Assembly (NCBI RefSeq): GCF_011440395.1
Contig: NZ_JAAOIX010000010.1
Coordinates: 124,001 to 188,000 of the forward strand
Source of the DNA: Pseudomaricurvus alcaniphilus
Lineage (GTDB): Bacteria > Pseudomonadota > Gammaproteobacteria > Pseudomonadales > Cellvibrionaceae
Direction: 5' to 3'
DNA length: 64,000 bases
Part shown: piece after piece, positions 34,538 through 44,859 of the stretch
Position numbering within the stretch: the first letter of the stretch is position 1
Layout of the letters: every line of letters begins with the position of its first letter
The notes under the pieces: generated by a model
What the model saw: the letters and a program-made list of their open reading frames with translations, nothing else
Database searches by the model: none
What the model was told of the DNA's origin: nothing
Made by a program: the position numbers and the translations under genes

Positions 34538-34794
34538 TGGGCGTCCTGTCTGTTGCTGCGGTAATGAATGAAACTCGGATCGATCACGGTTCCTGGTGAT
34601 CTGGCCGCTAACAGGGAGAATAAACGCCCTGTTGCCGGCAAGCAATGGAACGGTTTACCTGGAGGCTGTTCTTCGTCATTAACGGGGGAGGAGGGCAAAA
34701 GCAGCTTGTCCAAATTGCTCGGCCGCAATTTGACTCTTCATCATGAACGGGGGTGGGCGGTTCTGCGTCGCCCGGCAGCGACACAACATCAAAC

Positions 34795-34826
34795 AAAAAA
34801 GGCCCACCCGAGGGTGAGCCTTTTTT
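34795..34826. terminator. Terminator after tRNA-Met
   Basis: On the minus strand a near-perfect stem (GGCTCACCC/GGGTGGGCC with one C-A mismatch) is followed by TTTTTTGTTT. It lies just past the 3' end of the tRNA. Confidence 0.8.
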
Positions 34827-34835
34827 GTTTGAAGA

Positions 34836-34912
34836 TGGTAGCTAGGGGCGGACTTGAACCGCCGACCCCAGCATTATGAGTGCTGTGCTCTAACCAGCTG
34901 AGCTACCTAGCC
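34836..34912 (-). tRNA. tRNA-Met (anticodon CAT, elongator type)
   Basis: This 77-base tRNA on the minus strand has a full cloverleaf: GGCTAGG acceptor with a terminal G-U, a D-loop AGCTCAGCTGGTTAGAGC, the anticodon loop CTCATAA, GGTTCAAGTC in the T-arm and an encoded CCA. It matches elongator tRNA-Met (the E. coli metT type) rather than initiator, since the initiator's mismatched first pair is absent. tRNA-Ile2 with a modified CAT anticodon is the alternative. It is upstream of and separate from ychF. Confidence 0.93.
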
Positions 34913-35009
34913 ATCGTTTCGAGGGGCGCTATTCTGCTGATTTGGCCGCCCCGTGTCAAGGATTCTATGTGCTTGTTTTTACTGGATCTGTTCAGTATCG
35001 GCGGAGCCG

Positions 35010-36101
35010 TCACACATTGAAACGGAAGTGCACTACGTCGCCGTCTTTGACGATATATTCCTTGCCTTCCAGGCGCCATTTGCCGGCGTCTTTGGCGCCC
35101 TGTTCGCCGTTATTGCTGATGAAGTCATCGTAGGCCACCACTTCTGCGCGGATAAAGCCTTTCTCAAAGTCGGTGTGGATTTTACCGGCCGCCTGGGGGG
35201 CGGTGGCGCCCACGGGAATGGTCCAGGCGCGCACTTCCTTGACCCCGGCGGTGAAGTAGGTTTGCAGGCCGAGCAATTCGTAGCCGGCGCGAATGACCCG
35301 GTTCAGGCCCGGCTCTTCCATGCCCAGCTCTTGCAAGAACTCCATTTTTTCCTCGTCGTCCAGCTCGGCGATCTCGGCCTCCAGCTTGTTGCAGATGGGG
35401 ACCACCACGGCGCCTTCCTCCTCGGCGATTTTGCGCACGGCGTCGAGGTGCGGGTTGTTGTCAAAACCTTCCTCGTCCACGTTGGCGATGTACATGGTGG
35501 GCTTGAGCGTCATCAGCGACAGTTCGCGCAGCTGTTTCAGCTCGTCTTTATTGAGGCTGAAGCTGCGCAGTGGCTTGGCTTCGTTCAGGTGCGGCAGCAC
35601 TTTCTCCAGCAGGGCCTTCATGGCCATGGCGTGCTTGTCCTGGCCCTTGGCGGCCTTGGCGTAGCGGTTGGCGGCCTTCTCGCAGGTTTCCAGGTCGGCC
35701 AGGGCCAGCTCGGTGTTGATCACCTCAATGTCGGCGATGGGGTTGATCTTGCCTTCGACGTGAATCACGTTCTCGTCGTCGAAGCAGCGCACCACGTGGG
35801 CGATGGCGTCGGTCTCGCGAATGTTGGCCAGGAACTGGTTGCCGAGGCCCTCACCCTTGGAGGCGCCGGCGACCAGGCCGGCGATATCGACGAACTCCAT
35901 GGTGGTGGGGACGATGCGCTCGGGCTTGACGATGGCCGCCAGCTTGTCCTGGCGGGGGTCGGGCACCGGCACTATGCCGGAGTTTGGCTCAATGGTGCAG
36001 AACGGAAAGTTTTCCGCGCCGATTCCAGCCTTGGTCAAGGCGTTGAATAAGGTGGATTTGCCCACGTTCGGCAGGCCGACAATGCCGCAATTAAAACCCA
36101 T
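35010..36101 (-). CDS. ychF: Redox-regulated ATPase YchF (Obg-like)
   Basis: This 363-residue P-loop protein of the YchF/OLA1 family binds ribosomes and hydrolyses ATP rather than GTP. G1 is [15 protein letters not shown], the G3 DIAGLV is in [13 protein letters not shown] and the C-terminal TGS domain is present ([20 protein letters not shown]). Full length is as expected for the family (about 363). It is usually adjacent to pth; here a peroxiredoxin-glutaredoxin gene lies between. Confidence 0.97.
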   Translation of the reverse strand: MGFNCGIVGLPNVGKSTLFNALTKAGIGAENFPFCTIEPNSGIVPVPDPRQDKLAAIVKPERIVPTTMEFVDIAGLVAGASKGEGLGNQFLANIRETDAIAHVVRCFDDENVIHVEGKINPIADIEVINTELALADLETCEKAANRYAKAAKGQDKHAMAMKALLEKVLPHLNEAKPLRSFSLNKDELKQLRELSLMTLKPTMYIANVDEEGFDNNPHLDAVRKIAEEEGAVVVPICNKLEAEIAELDDEEKMEFLQELGMEEPGLNRVIRAGYELLGLQTYFTAGVKEVRAWTIPVGATAPQAAGKIHTDFEKGFIRAEVVAYDDFISNNGEQGAKDAGKWRLEGKEYIVKDGDVVHFRFNV

Positions 36102-36385
36102 AGTGGTGTCTCTTTAGCGCTTTCAATAGATAAGAAGGATGGATGCACAGCCTGTGGCTGGTTTGGGGCGGCATTCTACTACAGAGTGGCTGCTTGTGCT
36201 CAGTTTATGGGCGGGCAGAGGCGGCAGGTTGTGGTCGGCAACAGGCTGGTGGCCTGGTAGCACTCCCGAGCCCTGTAGGAAGTGACTGCGGTATGTCGCT
36301 GCCACCGGTTACTGCTCGTGCTGTGGCCCTGGACCGCGCGCTCGGGAGCGGTACAGGGCTCGAGGTAATTATTGAAGCGTGCGGG

Positions 36386-37123
36386 TTACTGGGTCGCGCA
36401 CCAGGCTTCCAGTTCGTCGGCGCCACCGACACAGATGCCATCGATAAACACCTGCGGGGTAGTGCCCTTGCCGCTGATGGCCGCCAGGGAGCTGTAGCTG
36501 ATACCCTTGGTGCCGAGCACGATTTCTTCGAAGCGCATGCCCTTGTCGTGCAGCAGTTTTTTGGCGCGGGCGCAGTGGGAGCAGCCGGGCTTGGTGAGCA
36601 TGGAAATACGCTTGGGCAGGTTGGCCTTGGCGTTGATGTAGTTGAGCATGGTGTCGGCGTCCGAGACCTTGAAGGGGTCGCCGGGCACATCGGCTTCGAT
36701 AAACTGCTTCTCGATCACGCCGTTGACCACCAGCATGGAGTAGCGCCAGGAGCGCTCACCAAAGCCCAGGTCAGTTTTGTTGACCAGCATACCCATGCCG
36801 CGGCTGAAGTCGCCGTTGCCGTCGGGCAAAAAGTGGATCTTGTCGGCGTCCTGATCCTTCTGCCAGGCCTCCATCACAAAGGCGTCGTTGACCGACAGGC
36901 AGATAATGTCGTCCACGCCCTCTTTGGCGAACACCGGTGCCAGCTCGTTAAAGCGAGGCAGGTGGGTGGAGGAGCAGGTGGGGGTAAAGGCGCCGGGCAG
37001 GGCAAACAAAATGACCTTCTTGTTGGCAAACAGGTCGTCAGTGGTGACATTGACCCATTCGTTGCCCTGGCGGGTACGGAAAGTAACTTGGGGTACGGCT
37101 TGGCCTTCACGATTCTCTAACAT
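36386..37123 (-). CDS. Peroxiredoxin-glutaredoxin hybrid (Prx5-Grx)
   Basis: This 245-residue fusion has an N-terminal peroxiredoxin 5-type domain with peroxidatic C50 in GAFTPTCSSTHLP, and a C-terminal glutaredoxin domain with C181-SH-C184. The domain junction is near residue 165-170. Hybrids of this type reduce peroxides using the attached glutaredoxin and glutathione, so no separate reductant is needed. It lies between pth and ychF on the same strand with a spacer of 284 bases on the ychF side. That spacer holds an inverted repeat (cgagccctgta/tacagggctcg) but no gene. Confidence 0.93.
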   Translation of the reverse strand: MLENREGQAVPQVTFRTRQGNEWVNVTTDDLFANKKVILFALPGAFTPTCSSTHLPRFNELAPVFAKEGVDDIICLSVNDAFVMEAWQKDQDADKIHFLPDGNGDFSRGMGMLVNKTDLGFGERSWRYSMLVVNGVIEKQFIEADVPGDPFKVSDADTMLNYINAKANLPKRISMLTKPGCSHCARAKKLLHDKGMRFEEIVLGTKGISYSSLAAISGKGTTPQVFIDGICVGGADELEAWCATQ

Positions 37124-37220
37124 AGCTTTGGTTTCCTGTGTGTGGTTGGATATGGGGCTAGTATATTAGAGTTCGTAATTTAATAAATATAATTAATGAT
37201 ATGGGGGTGATAGCGTCAGC

Positions 37221-37826
37221 TTATCGATAGGGCGCGGAGCTGTTATTGCGGGTGTGCAGCTCTTTCATGGCGCTGTTCCATTGTCCCTGCAGTAACAGCG
37301 GTACTACCTTGCTGGCGGCGTAGATGGCGTCTTCAATTTTCTGAAACTCCTCGGAGGGCGCCTTTTTCAGCACGTAATTGGACACCAGCTTGGCGTTGCC
37401 CGGGTGACCGATGCCCAGGCGCAGGCGGGCAAAGTTGTTGTTATTGCCGAGTGCGCTGATGGTGTCGCGCAGGCCATTGTGGCCGCCGTGACCACCGCCC
37501 AGTTTAAGCCGCGCCACGCCTGGCTCCAGATCGAGTTCGTCGTGGGCCACCAGAATGGCCTCGGGCGGTATCTTGTAAAAGTTGGCGATGGCGCCCACCG
37601 CCTGGCCACTGCGGTTCATAAATGTGGTGGGGATCAGGAGCCGCACCGGCACGCCGTCGAGGCTGGCGAGGGCGGTCAGGCCAAAAAACTTCTTGTCTGC
37701 GGCGAGGCTGGCGCCCGCCTGGCGAGCCAGTTCGATAACGAAGTCGGCGCCGGCGTTGTGACGGGTGAGGTGGTATTCGCTACCGGGGTTGCCGAGGCCA
37801 ACGATCAGCTGAATAGGGGTGTCCAT
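37221..37826 (-). CDS. pth: Peptidyl-tRNA hydrolase
   Basis: This 201-residue hydrolase releases peptides from peptidyl-tRNA. The catalytic His is in the [10 protein letters not shown] motif, with GLGNPGSEY before it; the Asn in TTFMNRSGQ and the region [25 protein letters not shown] are the family signature. It is downstream of rplY, as usual in gammaproteobacteria. Confidence 0.97.
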   Translation of the reverse strand: MDTPIQLIVGLGNPGSEYHLTRHNAGADFVIELARQAGASLAADKKFFGLTALASLDGVPVRLLIPTTFMNRSGQAVGAIANFYKIPPEAILVAHDELDLEPGVARLKLGGGHGGHNGLRDTISALGNNNNFARLRLGIGHPGNAKLVSNYVLKKAPSEEFQKIEDAIYAASKVVPLLLQGQWNSAMKELHTRNNSSAPYR

Positions 37827-37969
37827 ATTAACTCTGTCTATAGTAACTCTGCCGCTGTTTTGGCGATTTCTTTGGTGGTATTTGTCGCGAGTATTGGTGT
37901 TGCCTAAAACAAAAACGGCCGGGAGATGTCAGCATTTCCCGGCCGTTGGTGTTGCTCAGAGCGTGTGGC

Positions 37970-38629
37970 TTACTCGGCTGGAGTCTCGCCTTCTTCTCCG
38001 GCTTCAGCTTCGGCTTCAGTGCCTTCTTCGTCTTCGACGGCGACGCCCTTCAGCTTGTTCACGGAGACCACGGCGTTATCGTGATCTTCACCGTGTGACA
38101 GGTCTACCGAAGTAACGCCTGCAGGCAGCTTGAGGTCAGAGATGTGCACGATCTGGTCAAGCTCGACGTTGAGCATATCCACTTCGATGTACTCGGGCAG
38201 ATCGCCAGGCAGACAGGTGATCGCCAGGTCGTTCATCAGGCGAGAAATGCTGCCGCCCTGTTCCTTGACGCCTTTACAGGCTTCTTCGTTGGTGAAGTGC
38301 AGCGGCACGTTGACGGTTACTTCCTTGTCCATGGAGACACGGATAAAGTCCGCGTGCAGGACCAGGGGCTTGGCCGGGTGGCGCTGCAGGTCTTTCAACA
38401 GCACGGTTTCGCTGTCACCGCCGACTTTCAGGGTGATAACGTGAGAGTAGAAAGCCTCGTTTTCCAGTTGCTTGAGCAAGTCCTTGTGGGGAACCTGGAT
38501 ATTGGCTGGGGCTTTCTCGCCACCGTAAACGATGGCGGGCACTTGGCCTTCGAGACGACGCAGGCGGCGGCTCGCACCTTTCCCTGCGTCCTCGCGAAGG
38601 ACGGCATTCAATACAAAATCTTCAGACAT
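37970..38629 (-). CDS. rplY: 50S ribosomal protein L25/general stress protein Ctc
   Basis: This 219-residue long form of L25 carries the N-terminal 5S rRNA-binding domain (FVLNAVLREDAGKGASRRLRR) and the TL5-type C-terminal domain (EACKGVKEQGGSISRLMNDLAITCLP), followed by an acidic tail. It is longer than the 94-residue E. coli protein, as in Pseudomonas-type L25/Ctc. It is between prs and pth on the same strand. Confidence 0.96.
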   Translation of the reverse strand: MSEDFVLNAVLREDAGKGASRRLRRLEGQVPAIVYGGEKAPANIQVPHKDLLKQLENEAFYSHVITLKVGGDSETVLLKDLQRHPAKPLVLHADFIRVSMDKEVTVNVPLHFTNEEACKGVKEQGGSISRLMNDLAITCLPGDLPEYIEVDMLNVELDQIVHISDLKLPAGVTSVDLSHGEDHDNAVVSVNKLKGVAVEDEEGTEAEAEAGEEGETPAE

Positions 38630-38694
38630 GTGTCTATTCCTCGATAAATCTGCCAGATTCCGCGACCAGAAACCGGGCAGCTATTAAAAACACC

Positions 38695-38738
38695 AAAGCC
38701 TGCACATGATCCCCTAGTTGGGGTCGAAGGCAGGCTTT
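38695..38738. terminator. Hairpin between prs and rplY
   Basis: AAAGCCTGC (38695-38703) pairs with GCAGGCTTT (38730-38738), and an inner GATCCCC/GGGGTC stem lies within. On the minus strand it is followed by GGTGTTTTT, a partial U-tract. It may be a weak terminator or an rplY leader structure. Confidence 0.55.
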
Positions 38739-38780
38739 AGCGGCTTATCCGAACCAATGTTTGCCGTTGTTTATGACAAG

Positions 38781-39722
38781 TTAGCGAAACATTGCGCTCA
38801 AGGATTCTTCGTTGCTCAAGCGGCGAACCGCTTCGGCCAGCATGGCCGACAAAGTGAGCTGGCGGATTCTATCACAATTTTTCAGGTTGTCACGCAGCGG
38901 TATTGAATCCGTGACCACCAGTTCATCCAGAACGGAGTTGTTGATGTTGTGCAGGGCATTGCCGGACAGCACCGGGTGGGTACAGTAGGCGACCACCTTG
39001 TTGGCGCCGAACTCTTTCAGGGCGCGGGCGGCATTGCAGAGGGTGCCGGCGGTGTCGACCATATCGTCGATCAGCAGGCAGGTGCGGTCTTCAACGTCGC
39101 CGATCAGGTTCATGACCTCGGTGACGTTGGCCTTGGGTCGACGCTTGTCGATAATGGCCAGTTCGATGTCCAGCTGTTTGGCCAGGGCCCGGGCCCGCAC
39201 TACACCGCCGATGTCGGGGGAGACCACGATCAGCTTTTCATAGTGTTGCTTGCAGATGTCGTCCAGCAGGACCGGTGAGCCGTAAACGTTGTCGACCGGA
39301 ACGTCGAAGAAGCCCTGAATCTGCTCGGCGTGCAGGTCGACGGTCAGTACCCGGTCTACCCCGGCGCCTACCATCATGTCGGCGACTACCTTGGCGGTGA
39401 TCGGCACCCGTGCGGATCGCACCCGGCGGTCCTGGCGAGCGTAGCCAAAGTAGGGCACCACCGCGGTGATGCGGCCGGCGGATGCGCGTCGCAAGCCGTC
39501 GACCATGACGATCAGTTCCATCAGGTTGTCATTGGTGGGGGCGCAGGTTGGCTGCACTACAAAGACGTCGCGGCCGCGAACATTTTCGTTCAGTTCTACC
39601 GTGATCTCGCCGTCTGAAAACTTGCCTACGGTGGCGTCGCCCATGGGGATGCCGAGGCGGTCCACGATTTGATGAGCCAGTTCAGGGTTGGCGTTGCCGG
39701 TAAAAACCATTAAGTCAGCCAC
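38781..39722 (-). CDS. prs: Ribose-phosphate pyrophosphokinase
   Basis: This 313-residue enzyme makes phosphoribosyl pyrophosphate from ribose 5-phosphate and ATP. The signature [22 protein letters not shown] is present, as is the PRPP-binding loop [17 protein letters not shown]. Full family length. It sits between tRNA-Gln and rplY, an order shared by many gammaproteobacteria. Confidence 0.97.
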   Translation of the reverse strand: MADLMVFTGNANPELAHQIVDRLGIPMGDATVGKFSDGEITVELNENVRGRDVFVVQPTCAPTNDNLMELIVMVDGLRRASAGRITAVVPYFGYARQDRRVRSARVPITAKVVADMMVGAGVDRVLTVDLHAEQIQGFFDVPVDNVYGSPVLLDDICKQHYEKLIVVSPDIGGVVRARALAKQLDIELAIIDKRRPKANVTEVMNLIGDVEDRTCLLIDDMVDTAGTLCNAARALKEFGANKVVAYCTHPVLSGNALHNINNSVLDELVVTDSIPLRDNLKNCDRIRQLTLSAMLAEAVRRLSNEESLSAMFR

Positions 39723-39944
39723 GGGGGTACCTTTTGCAGAAGATTGTAGTGGTAGGGCGTAAGCAGGTTTTGGGGTCCTGTTATATTCTTACAAAATCTT
39801 AATGCTGGTGCGGTGCTCGGGAGGGGGCTGGGTGTCGAAAGCGACACCGGGATGGATATACCGGGCTGACCCGGTTTGATCCATTGGCCACTGTCCCGGT
39901 AACCAGACGACATGAATCAATATGTTTCAAGCCATCTATTTATA

Positions 39945-40019
39945 TGGCTGGGGTGGAAGGATTCGAACCTTCGCATGACGGGATCAAAACCCGCTGCCTT
40001 ACCGCTTGGCTACACCCCA
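39945..40019 (-). tRNA. tRNA-Gln (anticodon TTG)
   Basis: This 75-base tRNA on the minus strand has TGGGGTG acceptor, TAGCCAAGCGGTAAGGCA D-arm, anticodon loop TTTTGAT (TTG reads CAA), GGTTCGAATCC T-arm and encoded CCA. The U1-A72-type acceptor start is typical of tRNA-Gln. It is upstream of prs and downstream of ispE. Confidence 0.95.
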
Positions 40020-40027
40020 GTAGCAAC

Positions 40028-40867
40028 TTAACTGGCTAGCAGTTGGTGCGCTGGTGACTGGTTGACGGCGCCTGCAACAAAACCCCGCAGGGGTGGTTGC
40101 AGTTGCTCCAGAACCCTGATTGCATCGGCCCTGTTGGCGAATGCGGCATACACACAGGCTCCGGTTCCAGTCATCCTGGCATCGCCGTATTGGCTCAGCC
40201 AGCGCAGTGCGAAATCTACCTCAGGATAGAGTTTTCGTACCAGTGGCTCGCAGTCATTTCGGCCACCCTGCTCCAGAAAGGCCGCTACTGTAATGGCCGA
40301 GCTGTCTCTTGTCAAATCTTTGTGGGAAAAAATCCTGGCGGTGGAAACATGGCAATCCGGCGCCACCACCAGGTACCATTTTTGCTCCAGCTCAAGGGCT
40401 TGCAGCTGCTCCCCGATGCCCTCGGCCCAGGCAGTTTTGCCGCGTACGAAGACCGGTACGTCGGCCCCCAGTTGGCGTCCCAGTTCGGCCAGTTCATCGA
40501 GTTCGAGCTGCAGTTGCCAGAGTTGGTTGAGGGCCAGCAGGGTGGTGGCGGCGTCGCTGCTGCCGCCGCCAATACCGCCGCCCATGGGCAGTCGTTTGCG
40601 CAGTTCAATATTGGCGCCGCGGCGGCTGTCGCCGTGCTGTTGTAACAGGCGGGCGGCCCGCACCACGAGGTTGTCTTCGCTGGCCAGCCCCGGGATTTCC
40701 GGGCGCAGCTGGATCTGGTTGTCAGCGCGGGTTTCAAAGTGGAGTTCGTCGCCGTAATCCAGTAATTGAAATACGGTTTGCAGATTGTGGTAGCCGTCAC
40801 TGCGTCGCCCGGTGATGTGCAGGAACAAGTTGAGCTTGGCCGGTGCCGGAAGGGTCAATGCTGTCAC
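40028..40867 (-). CDS. ispE: 4-diphosphocytidyl-2-C-methyl-D-erythritol kinase
   Basis: This 279-residue GHMP kinase of the MEP isoprenoid pathway phosphorylates CDP-ME. The ATP motif [15 protein letters not shown] is clear, with [21 protein letters not shown] at the N-terminus. Its start overlaps the stop of lolB by 4 bases, so the two are translationally coupled. tRNA-Gln begins 8 bases after its stop. Confidence 0.97.
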   Translation of the reverse strand: MTALTLPAPAKLNLFLHITGRRSDGYHNLQTVFQLLDYGDELHFETRADNQIQLRPEIPGLASEDNLVVRAARLLQQHGDSRRGANIELRKRLPMGGGIGGGSSDAATTLLALNQLWQLQLELDELAELGRQLGADVPVFVRGKTAWAEGIGEQLQALELEQKWYLVVAPDCHVSTARIFSHKDLTRDSSAITVAAFLEQGGRNDCEPLVRKLYPEVDFALRWLSQYGDARMTGTGACVYAAFANRADAIRVLEQLQPPLRGFVAGAVNQSPAHQLLAS

Positions 40868-41493
40868 TGTGGTAATTGCCAGTTTTTGATAATCAGGGTC
40901 GCCTTGATTTCCGCCCGGCTGATGGCGAGCCGGGCAGGTAACAGAAACGGTGGTATCGCCTGGTAGCTGAGGTAACTGATAAGCCAGCCGCTCTGGGTGA
41001 GGCTGTGGAGAGTGCCGTTTTCATTGCGCTCCATAACCCCGGTCGGGGCCGTGGGCGAGGGGATGCCCCGCACCCAGTAATGCATGTCGCTCATGGGCAG
41101 CCACCAGCCGAGGGTTCGGTACATTAATTCCTCAGCGCTGGGGGCACTGATCTCCGCTTCACCGGCCCGGGCCAGGGTGACCCCGTCCGGGGTGGCGGAG
41201 ATGCGGGTGGCGCCCTGGCCCAGCGGGCCGCTGAGTTGAATCTCGTAGCTGCGGGGTTGTTGGCGCCAATCGATGTAGGCGCTGGCGGCATCGTCCGGCA
41301 GGCGAATGCCCAGCTTGCCTTGCAGCTGCCACTGGTCGAGAGCGGCGAGCTGGCGCTGCTGTTGGCTGTAATCAATGCCGCTCGGCGGCGGTTTGGGCCC
41401 GAGTGCCGAGCAGGCGCTGAGCAGTGCCAGCAGGCTGCAGATTGCGGCGCTGCGCCAGGGGCGCGACAGGCGGGACCGGGTTGAACAGTTCAT
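40864..41493 (-). CDS. lolB: Outer-membrane lipoprotein receptor LolB
   Basis: This 209-residue lipoprotein has the signal peptide with lipobox LLSAC, and a LolB-type beta-sandwich ([25 protein letters not shown]). It accepts lipoproteins from LolA and inserts them into the outer membrane. It overlaps ispE by 4 bases and lies 12 bases after the TPR lipoprotein. Confidence 0.93.
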   Translation of the reverse strand: MNCSTRSRLSRPWRSAAICSLLALLSACSALGPKPPPSGIDYSQQQRQLAALDQWQLQGKLGIRLPDDAASAYIDWRQQPRSYEIQLSGPLGQGATRISATPDGVTLARAGEAEISAPSAEELMYRTLGWWLPMSDMHYWVRGIPSPTAPTGVMERNENGTLHSLTQSGWLISYLSYQAIPPFLLPARLAISRAEIKATLIIKNWQLPQ

Positions 41494-41505
41494 TGGCGGG
41501 CCTGA

Positions 41506-43257
41506 TCAGGGAGTGTCACCGGGGGCTGGCAGAGCGCCCAGGCGCCGAATGACGTCGGCGATAACAGTGCTTTTCGGGTTCAGCTTCAGCCCTTTGCTCC
41601 ACACCTCCCGGGCCTCCTGCTGGCGCCCGCTGACCCATAGAACCTCGCCCAGGTGCGCGGCTATTTCGTGATCCGGGTAGGCTTGCATCGCCTGGCGCAG
41701 CAGCAGCAGCGCCTCCGGCAGGTTGCCGAGCCGGTATTGTACCCAACCCATGCTGTCGAGAATGGCGGGGTCTTCGGGTTTGATTTGCAGGGCCTGGGAA
41801 ATAAGCTCCAGTGCTTCCTGGTAGCGGGTGGTGCGGTCTGCCAGGGTGTAACCGAGGGCATTGAGGGCGGCGGCGTTGTTGGGGTCGTATTTCAAAACCG
41901 CGCGCAAGTCGCGCTCGAGATCCTCCAGCCGATCCAGTTGCTCGCTGATCATGGCGCGGCTGTAGAGCAGTTGGGTGCTGGCGGGAAACAGGGCGAGAGC
42001 TTCATTGAGCAGGCTGTGGGCGCTGTGCAGTTGCTGGTATTTGTTGAGCACTTCCGCCTCCAGCAGGTAGAGGCGCTCGGCCTCTTGCGGGAACTGCTGG
42101 CGCGCGGCACTGAGGCGCTTGTTGGCCGCTTCGGTCTGGCCGGCGCGAACCAGGATGTCGGTGGTGCGCAGCAGGGCGGCGATAAAATTGGGGCCCGGCC
42201 CCACCCGCAGGTAGTGCTCGAGGGCGACCTGCCAGTCTTCGCTGGCTTCAGCAATACGGCCGAGGTAATAGTGGGCCACCGAGCTGTGTCGTTCAAACCG
42301 GGTCAGGCTCTCGAAGTGCTGCCTGGCTTCTTCCACCAGACCGCGCTCGTGGCTGATCAGTGCCAGTGACAACAGGAAATCCTCATCGTGGGGCGACTGT
42401 TGCACCAGGATGCTGAATTGCTGGTAGGCCTCGTCGAGGTCAATGCTGGCCAGCAGGCGCGCGTACTGCAGTCGCAGCCGATCATTGTCCGGGTGCGCAT
42501 CCAGCAGCAGGCGCAGGCGCTTCATGGCTTCTTCGGGGTGGCCCTGGTCGTTCAGCAGGCGCGCCTCCAGCACCGCGGCGGAAACCAGCGTGGCATCCAG
42601 TTGCAAAGCCTGGCGCACATAAGTCAGTGCCTGTTCCGGCTGCTGCTGTTGCTGGTAGAGCAGACCAACGCCCACCAGCAAGTCGGTGTTGGCCGGATGC
42701 TCGGCCAGGCGTTGCAGGAATTCAGCCAGCAGCAGTTCGCGCTGGGTATCGGTGGCACTGGTGGCGCGGGAAGCGATGCTCTGGTAGAGAGTGGAGCCAT
42801 CGTTTTGCAGCAGGAACGCGGAGTGCTGGCTGGCCTCCAGCAGGCGTCCGGCCTGGATCAGCTCCGAGGCGGCAATAAAGTGTGCCTCGGCGTCAGTGGG
42901 GCTGACTTCTGCCCACAGCAGGGCCGACTCCAGGGCTGCTCGGCGGACATTTAAAAACCGCGCAATGCGGGTGGCACGGGCGGCGATATCCGGGTCGCGG
43001 GTGATCTGCGCCTGTTGCATGTAGTTGCCCAGGGCAATGTCGTAGCGTTCGCGGCTGCCGGCGATCTCGGCCACCAGCAGGGCGTAGAAGGTCTCTATGG
43101 GGAAGGGCTTCTCCGGCGCCTTTACAGCTTCGGGAGTGGCGCTTGGGGTGGACTCGGTTACAGCCGGTGGGGCGGGGGGGGGCTTGAGTTGCGAAGCACA
43201 CCCCTGCAGTAAAATAGCGACCGTCAGGGTGGTGGCAAGTGTCCTGGTCAAATTCAT
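41506..43257 (-). CDS. TPR-repeat lipoprotein
   Basis: This 583-residue protein begins with a signal peptide and lipobox LLQGC, hence an outer- or inner-membrane lipoprotein. The rest is made of tetratricopeptide repeats; for example LLVGVGLLYQQQQQPEQALTYVRQALQ and the C-terminal AILDSMGWVQYRLGNLPEALLLLRQA. I use the ATG at 43257; a start five codons earlier is possible. The gene is in the usual position upstream of lolB in Pseudomonas-like genomes and is divergent from hemA. The molecular role is unknown. Confidence 0.87.
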   Translation of the reverse strand: MNLTRTLATTLTVAILLQGCASQLKPPPAPPAVTESTPSATPEAVKAPEKPFPIETFYALLVAEIAGSRERYDIALGNYMQQAQITRDPDIAARATRIARFLNVRRAALESALLWAEVSPTDAEAHFIAASELIQAGRLLEASQHSAFLLQNDGSTLYQSIASRATSATDTQRELLLAEFLQRLAEHPANTDLLVGVGLLYQQQQQPEQALTYVRQALQLDATLVSAAVLEARLLNDQGHPEEAMKRLRLLLDAHPDNDRLRLQYARLLASIDLDEAYQQFSILVQQSPHDEDFLLSLALISHERGLVEEARQHFESLTRFERHSSVAHYYLGRIAEASEDWQVALEHYLRVGPGPNFIAALLRTTDILVRAGQTEAANKRLSAARQQFPQEAERLYLLEAEVLNKYQQLHSAHSLLNEALALFPASTQLLYSRAMISEQLDRLEDLERDLRAVLKYDPNNAAALNALGYTLADRTTRYQEALELISQALQIKPEDPAILDSMGWVQYRLGNLPEALLLLRQAMQAYPDHEIAAHLGEVLWVSGRQQEAREVWSKGLKLNPKSTVIADVIRRLGALPAPGDTP

Positions 43258-43506
43258 TAAGTCAGTCAGCACGAGTCATTTTAAAGTCAGACAACCATAC
43301 CTGCGAAAGGTTGTTTTGGGAACCAGAGAAAGATTGCGAAAAAACCGGCGCCAAAATTGCTACAATGCCGGCGAGAGCTGCGCCAGGTGGAGGCAGCCCT
43401 GTGCCCGCTAACGGGCAATAATAGACGCCAGTTGACTAAAGTCACTTGCCAGACAGGCATCGTAACCGGAAAATCACGCTTTTTTAGCACGCCAGCCCTG
43501 AACTAT

Positions 43507-44802
43507 ATGACTTTGCTCGCTTTCGGCATTAATCACAACACTGCGCCACTCGATATACGCGAGCGGATAGCGTTTGTGCCCGAGCAGGTCCACGAGGCCC
43601 TGGCCCAGGTTTGTGGCCAGCTCAATATAGATGAAGTGGCCATATTGTCCACCTGCAATCGCACCGAACTCTACGCTCACCTGAAAGCGTCCAGGGAGGT
43701 GGCTGCCGAGGCGGTGGAGCGGATCCAGCACTGGCTGGAAACTTACCACCGGGTCGAGTGTGCCGGCCTGGATAACTGTCATTACTGGCACGTGGATGAG
43801 GACGCTATCGGCCATATGATGCAAGTGGCCAGCGGGCTCGACTCACTGGTGTTGGGCGAGCCGCAAATACTCGGGCAGATGAAGTCGGCCTATGCGGTCG
43901 CCTGTGAGGCCGGCACCGTCGGGCGCTATCTGCACAGCGCCTTTCACAAGGTGTTTGCCACCGCCAAGCGGGTGCGCACCGAAACTGCCATCGGCGAGAA
44001 TCCGGTCTCCGTGGCCTACGCGGCGGTGACCCTGGCGCAGCAGATATTCTCCGACCTGAAGCAAGATACTGCCCTGTTGGTGGGCGCGGGGGAAACCATT
44101 GACCTGGTGGCCCAGCATTTGACCCGGCAGGGCCTGGGGCGCCTTATCGTCGCCAACCGGACCCTCGAGCGAGCCGCACAACTGGCGCAAAAATATTCGG
44201 CCGAGGCGGTGTTGCTGGCGGATATTCCCGATCTGTTGCACCGCGCCGACATCGTTATTACCTCTACCGCCAGCCAGCTGCCGCTGCTGGGTAAAGGGGC
44301 GGTGGAGTCGGCCTTGAAAAAGCGCCGCCACAAGCCGATGTTTATGGTCGATATCGCGGTGCCGCGGGATATTGAGCCCGAAGTGGGCACGCTCGATGAC
44401 GTCTACCTCTACAGCGTGGATGACCTGCGCGAAGTGATCGATGAAAACCGCCGCTCCCGCGAGAGCGCGGCGGCCAAGGCGCTGCTGATTGTGCAGGAGG
44501 GCGTACAGCAGTTTATGGCGGAGGTGCGCTCACTGGATTCGGTGGCCACCATCAAGGCCTATCGCCACAAGGCGGAAGAGTTGCGCGACCGGGAGCTGGG
44601 CAAAGCGCTGAAATTGCTGGAGTCCGGTGTGGCGCCGGAGCAAGTGCTGACCCAACTGGCCCGCGGCCTGACCAACAAGTTGTTGCACAGCCCCACCACA
44701 CAGCTAAAGAAAGCCGGTCTCGATGGCGACAGCCAGCTGATCGACCTCACCCAGCAGCTGTTTGACCTGAGCAAGCCGGATATCGAAAAACACGAAGCCT
44801 GA
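43507..44802 (+). CDS. hemA: Glutamyl-tRNA reductase
   Basis: This 431-residue enzyme makes glutamate-1-semialdehyde from glutamyl-tRNA, the first step of C5 tetrapyrrole synthesis. The active-site Cys is in [22 protein letters not shown] and the NADPH region [11 protein letters not shown] are clear. I use ATG at 43507 ([14 protein letters not shown]), which fits the family start; upstream in-frame codons to 43357 are non-conserved. The upstream gap contains a TACAAT -10-like hexamer without a well-spaced -35. It is followed by prfA and prmC. Confidence 0.97.
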   Translation: MTLLAFGINHNTAPLDIRERIAFVPEQVHEALAQVCGQLNIDEVAILSTCNRTELYAHLKASREVAAEAVERIQHWLETYHRVECAGLDNCHYWHVDEDAIGHMMQVASGLDSLVLGEPQILGQMKSAYAVACEAGTVGRYLHSAFHKVFATAKRVRTETAIGENPVSVAYAAVTLAQQIFSDLKQDTALLVGAGETIDLVAQHLTRQGLGRLIVANRTLERAAQLAQKYSAEAVLLADIPDLLHRADIVITSTASQLPLLGKGAVESALKKRRHKPMFMVDIAVPRDIEPEVGTLDDVYLYSVDDLREVIDENRRSRESAAAKALLIVQEGVQQFMAEVRSLDSVATIKAYRHKAEELRDRELGKALKLLESGVAPEQVLTQLARGLTNKLLHSPTTQLKKAGLDGDSQLIDLTQQLFDLSKPDIEKHEA

Positions 44803-44859
44803 AGGTCCCCCTACAGGCAGAAATAATGAATACAGCAGTACCCACACAATGAGAGCCCT

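Noticed and set aside
34674-34761. Two imperfect copies of aacggggg-rich sequence with small open frames
   Set aside because: Copies are short and diverged, and the frames lack any start signal or protein pattern; left as intergenic sequence upstream of the efflux operon.
34953-36050. 365-codon plus-strand open frame
   Set aside because: Antisense to ychF, whose P-loop and TGS motifs are clear.
43334-43366. TTGCGA and TACAAT as a hemA promoter
   Set aside because: Spacing is 21 bases, too long for a sigma-70 promoter; only the -10-like hexamer is mentioned.
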